Assembly (NCBI GenBank): GCA_902790675.1
Contig: CADASU010000002.1
Location: forward strand, 124,001 to 188,000
DNA length: 64,000 nucleotides
From: Oscillospiraceae bacterium
Lineage (GTDB): Bacteria; Bacillota; Clostridia; Oscillospirales; Ruminococcaceae
Direction: 5' to 3'
A program made the position numbers and the translations under genes. Below are positions 63,322 to 64,000 of this stretch, piece by piece (position 1 is the stretch's first letter; each line of letters starts with the position of its first letter). Under the pieces are notes generated by a model that worked only from the letters and a program-made list of their open reading frames with translations, was not told where the DNA came from and searched no databases.

Positions 63322-63446
63322 ACTTGTCCTCCTAAAAATTTATAGATATTCTTAAATTAAAAACTTAGAGGAATATCCAAATGTTAGTATATATTATACA
63401 AATACCAATCCTCGTCCCAGTAAAAAACTAAGACGGATGAAATACT
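63322..63446 (-). promoter_or_regulatory. Untranslated rplS leader (L19-type leader candidate)
   Basis: About 125 bases between the promoter and rplS hold no ORF. CCGTCTTAG...CTGGGACGAGG near the 5' end can form a stem. Firmicute rplS genes often have an autoregulatory leader, but this assignment rests on position and a partial hairpin only. Confidence 0.4.
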
Positions 63447-63452
63447 TGAAAT

Positions 63453-63481
63453 ATTATATCATACAAAAAAAATAATTTCAA
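63453..63481 (-). promoter_or_regulatory. Promoter of rplS
   Basis: Leftward TTGAAA (63476-63481), 17-bp spacer, TATAAT (63453-63458) preceded by TGA: strong and near consensus. Confidence 0.85.
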
Positions 63482-63523
63482 GTGGTTTTTTTAAACAAAA
63501 ATTTTAATATAAAAACCCAGCAC

Positions 63524-64000
63524 TCAATCTATGTCCAAAAATTTTGGTTTAAATATTCCTTTATCAATCATTTTCTGAAGCGCTAAAAGAACACAAATTT
63601 TTCCACTATTATATGTTAATCCGCCTTGCAAATAAACATTATATGGCTTTTTAAGTGGCGCATCTGCAGAAATTTCAATTGACGCTCCACTTGTAAATGT
63701 TCCAGCTGCCATTATAACTTTTTCTTTATACCCAGGCATATCCCACGCTTCTGGAACAACAAATGAGTCAACAGGCGAGCCACTTTGAATTCCCTCGCAA
63801 AAAGCTGTGAGTGCTTCCTCAGAATTTAACTGCAAAACGCTTATTATGTCACTCCTTGGCTCTCCTTTTTTAGGAAACACAACATATCCTAATTTATAAA
63901 ATAATGCACAGGAAAAAGCAGATATTTTTAAGGCGTTGGCTACAACAGAAGGCGCTAAAAACAACCCCATATACATATTTTTATTTTGTCCTAACGTACA
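63524..64000 (-). CDS. Methionine gamma-lyase family protein (YnbB-like), C-terminal part
   Basis: The frame continues beyond the right edge; the eight codons before the first visible Met (CTLGQNKN) are in frame. The visible 158 residues contain NMYMGLFLAPSVVANALK, EPRSDIISVLQL, GSPVDSF, PEAWDMPGY and a GGLTYNSGKI end. This is typical of the PLP-dependent family annotated as aluminium resistance or methionine gamma-lyase-like (YnbB in Bacillus, often near hfq and miaA). The PLP lysine lies outside the window. Its substrate is not established. Confidence 0.85.
   Translation of the reverse strand, partial: CTLGQNKNMYMGLFLAPSVVANALKISAFSCALFYKLGYVVFPKKGEPRSDIISVLQLNSEEALTAFCEGIQSGSPVDSFVVPEAWDMPGYKEKVIMAAGTFTSGASIEISADAPLKKPYNVYLQGGLTYNSGKICVLLALQKMIDKGIFKPKFLDID

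Noticed and set aside
1..64000. tRNA, rRNA, CRISPR arrays, IS elements or phage genes
   Set aside because: No cloverleaf-like blocks, regularly spaced repeats, transposase, integrase or capsid motifs were found on reading both strands; small RNA genes could be missed without a covariance search.

Overview
The window is AT-rich low-GC Gram-positive DNA. Gene content and order point to an anaerobic member of the Clostridia. The evidence is the Firmicute order tig-clpP-clpX-lon-engB, the miaB-ymcA-mutS-mutL-miaA block, a sepF/divIVA division cluster, a CBS-containing family II pyrophosphatase, strong AGGAGG ribosome sites and TATAAT/extended -10 promoters. A genus cannot be assigned by eye. I saw no tRNA, rRNA, CRISPR array, insertion sequence, integrase or phage gene.

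Layout. Three genes run rightward at the left edge: the 3' part of glyA, rarA, and a small membrane protein. They end at a bidirectional terminator near 2370. Everything from 2402 to 64000 runs leftward, so upstream is at higher coordinates. From right to left: a partial methionine gamma-lyase-like gene (63.5-64 kb), rplS and lepB (62.3-63.3 kb), then an accessory stretch (54.8-62.2 kb) with the pyrophosphatase, a membrane-bound XRE regulator, a degenerate bacterioferritin-like protein, trpB behind an attenuator, a VanY-like peptidase and two small membrane or exported proteins. Next come rbgA, an rnhB-yraN fusion, a dipeptidase, thrC and a phosphoesterase (49.7-54.7 kb); tig-clpP-clpX (46.4-49.7 kb); a lon-engB-lysA-hslO-miaB-ymcA-mutS-mutL-miaA run (33.6-46.2 kb); and a division/envelope cluster hlyD-like, yggS, sepF, divIVA, ileS, lspA, rluD, DUF368 (24.9-33.5 kb). 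Last is a long translation, DNA-handling and secretion run from infC to leuS (6.0-24.8 kb), followed by a locus of three related exported proteins (2.4-5.8 kb).

How the genes work together. Most of the window is core informational machinery in tightly packed, often overlapping operons: ribosome assembly, tRNA modification and charging, mismatch repair, protein quality control and secretion. ATGA-type stop/start overlaps suggest translational coupling and fix several start codons.

The most informative regulatory element is upstream of trpB (57.9-58.15 kb). A promoter is followed by a 28-codon leader ORF with Trp-Trp-Val-Val-Trp, then segments that can pair 1:2, 2:3 (antiterminator) or 3:4 (intrinsic terminator). 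This is the layout of ribosome-mediated attenuation and it controls a trpB with no trpA beside it. The most unusual protein locus is the pair of exported transglutaminase-like paralogues at 2.4-5.3 kb. Near-identical DNA blocks alternate with strongly diverged ones, a frameshifted tail of a further copy lies between them, and a third exported protein shares their leader and TTG start.
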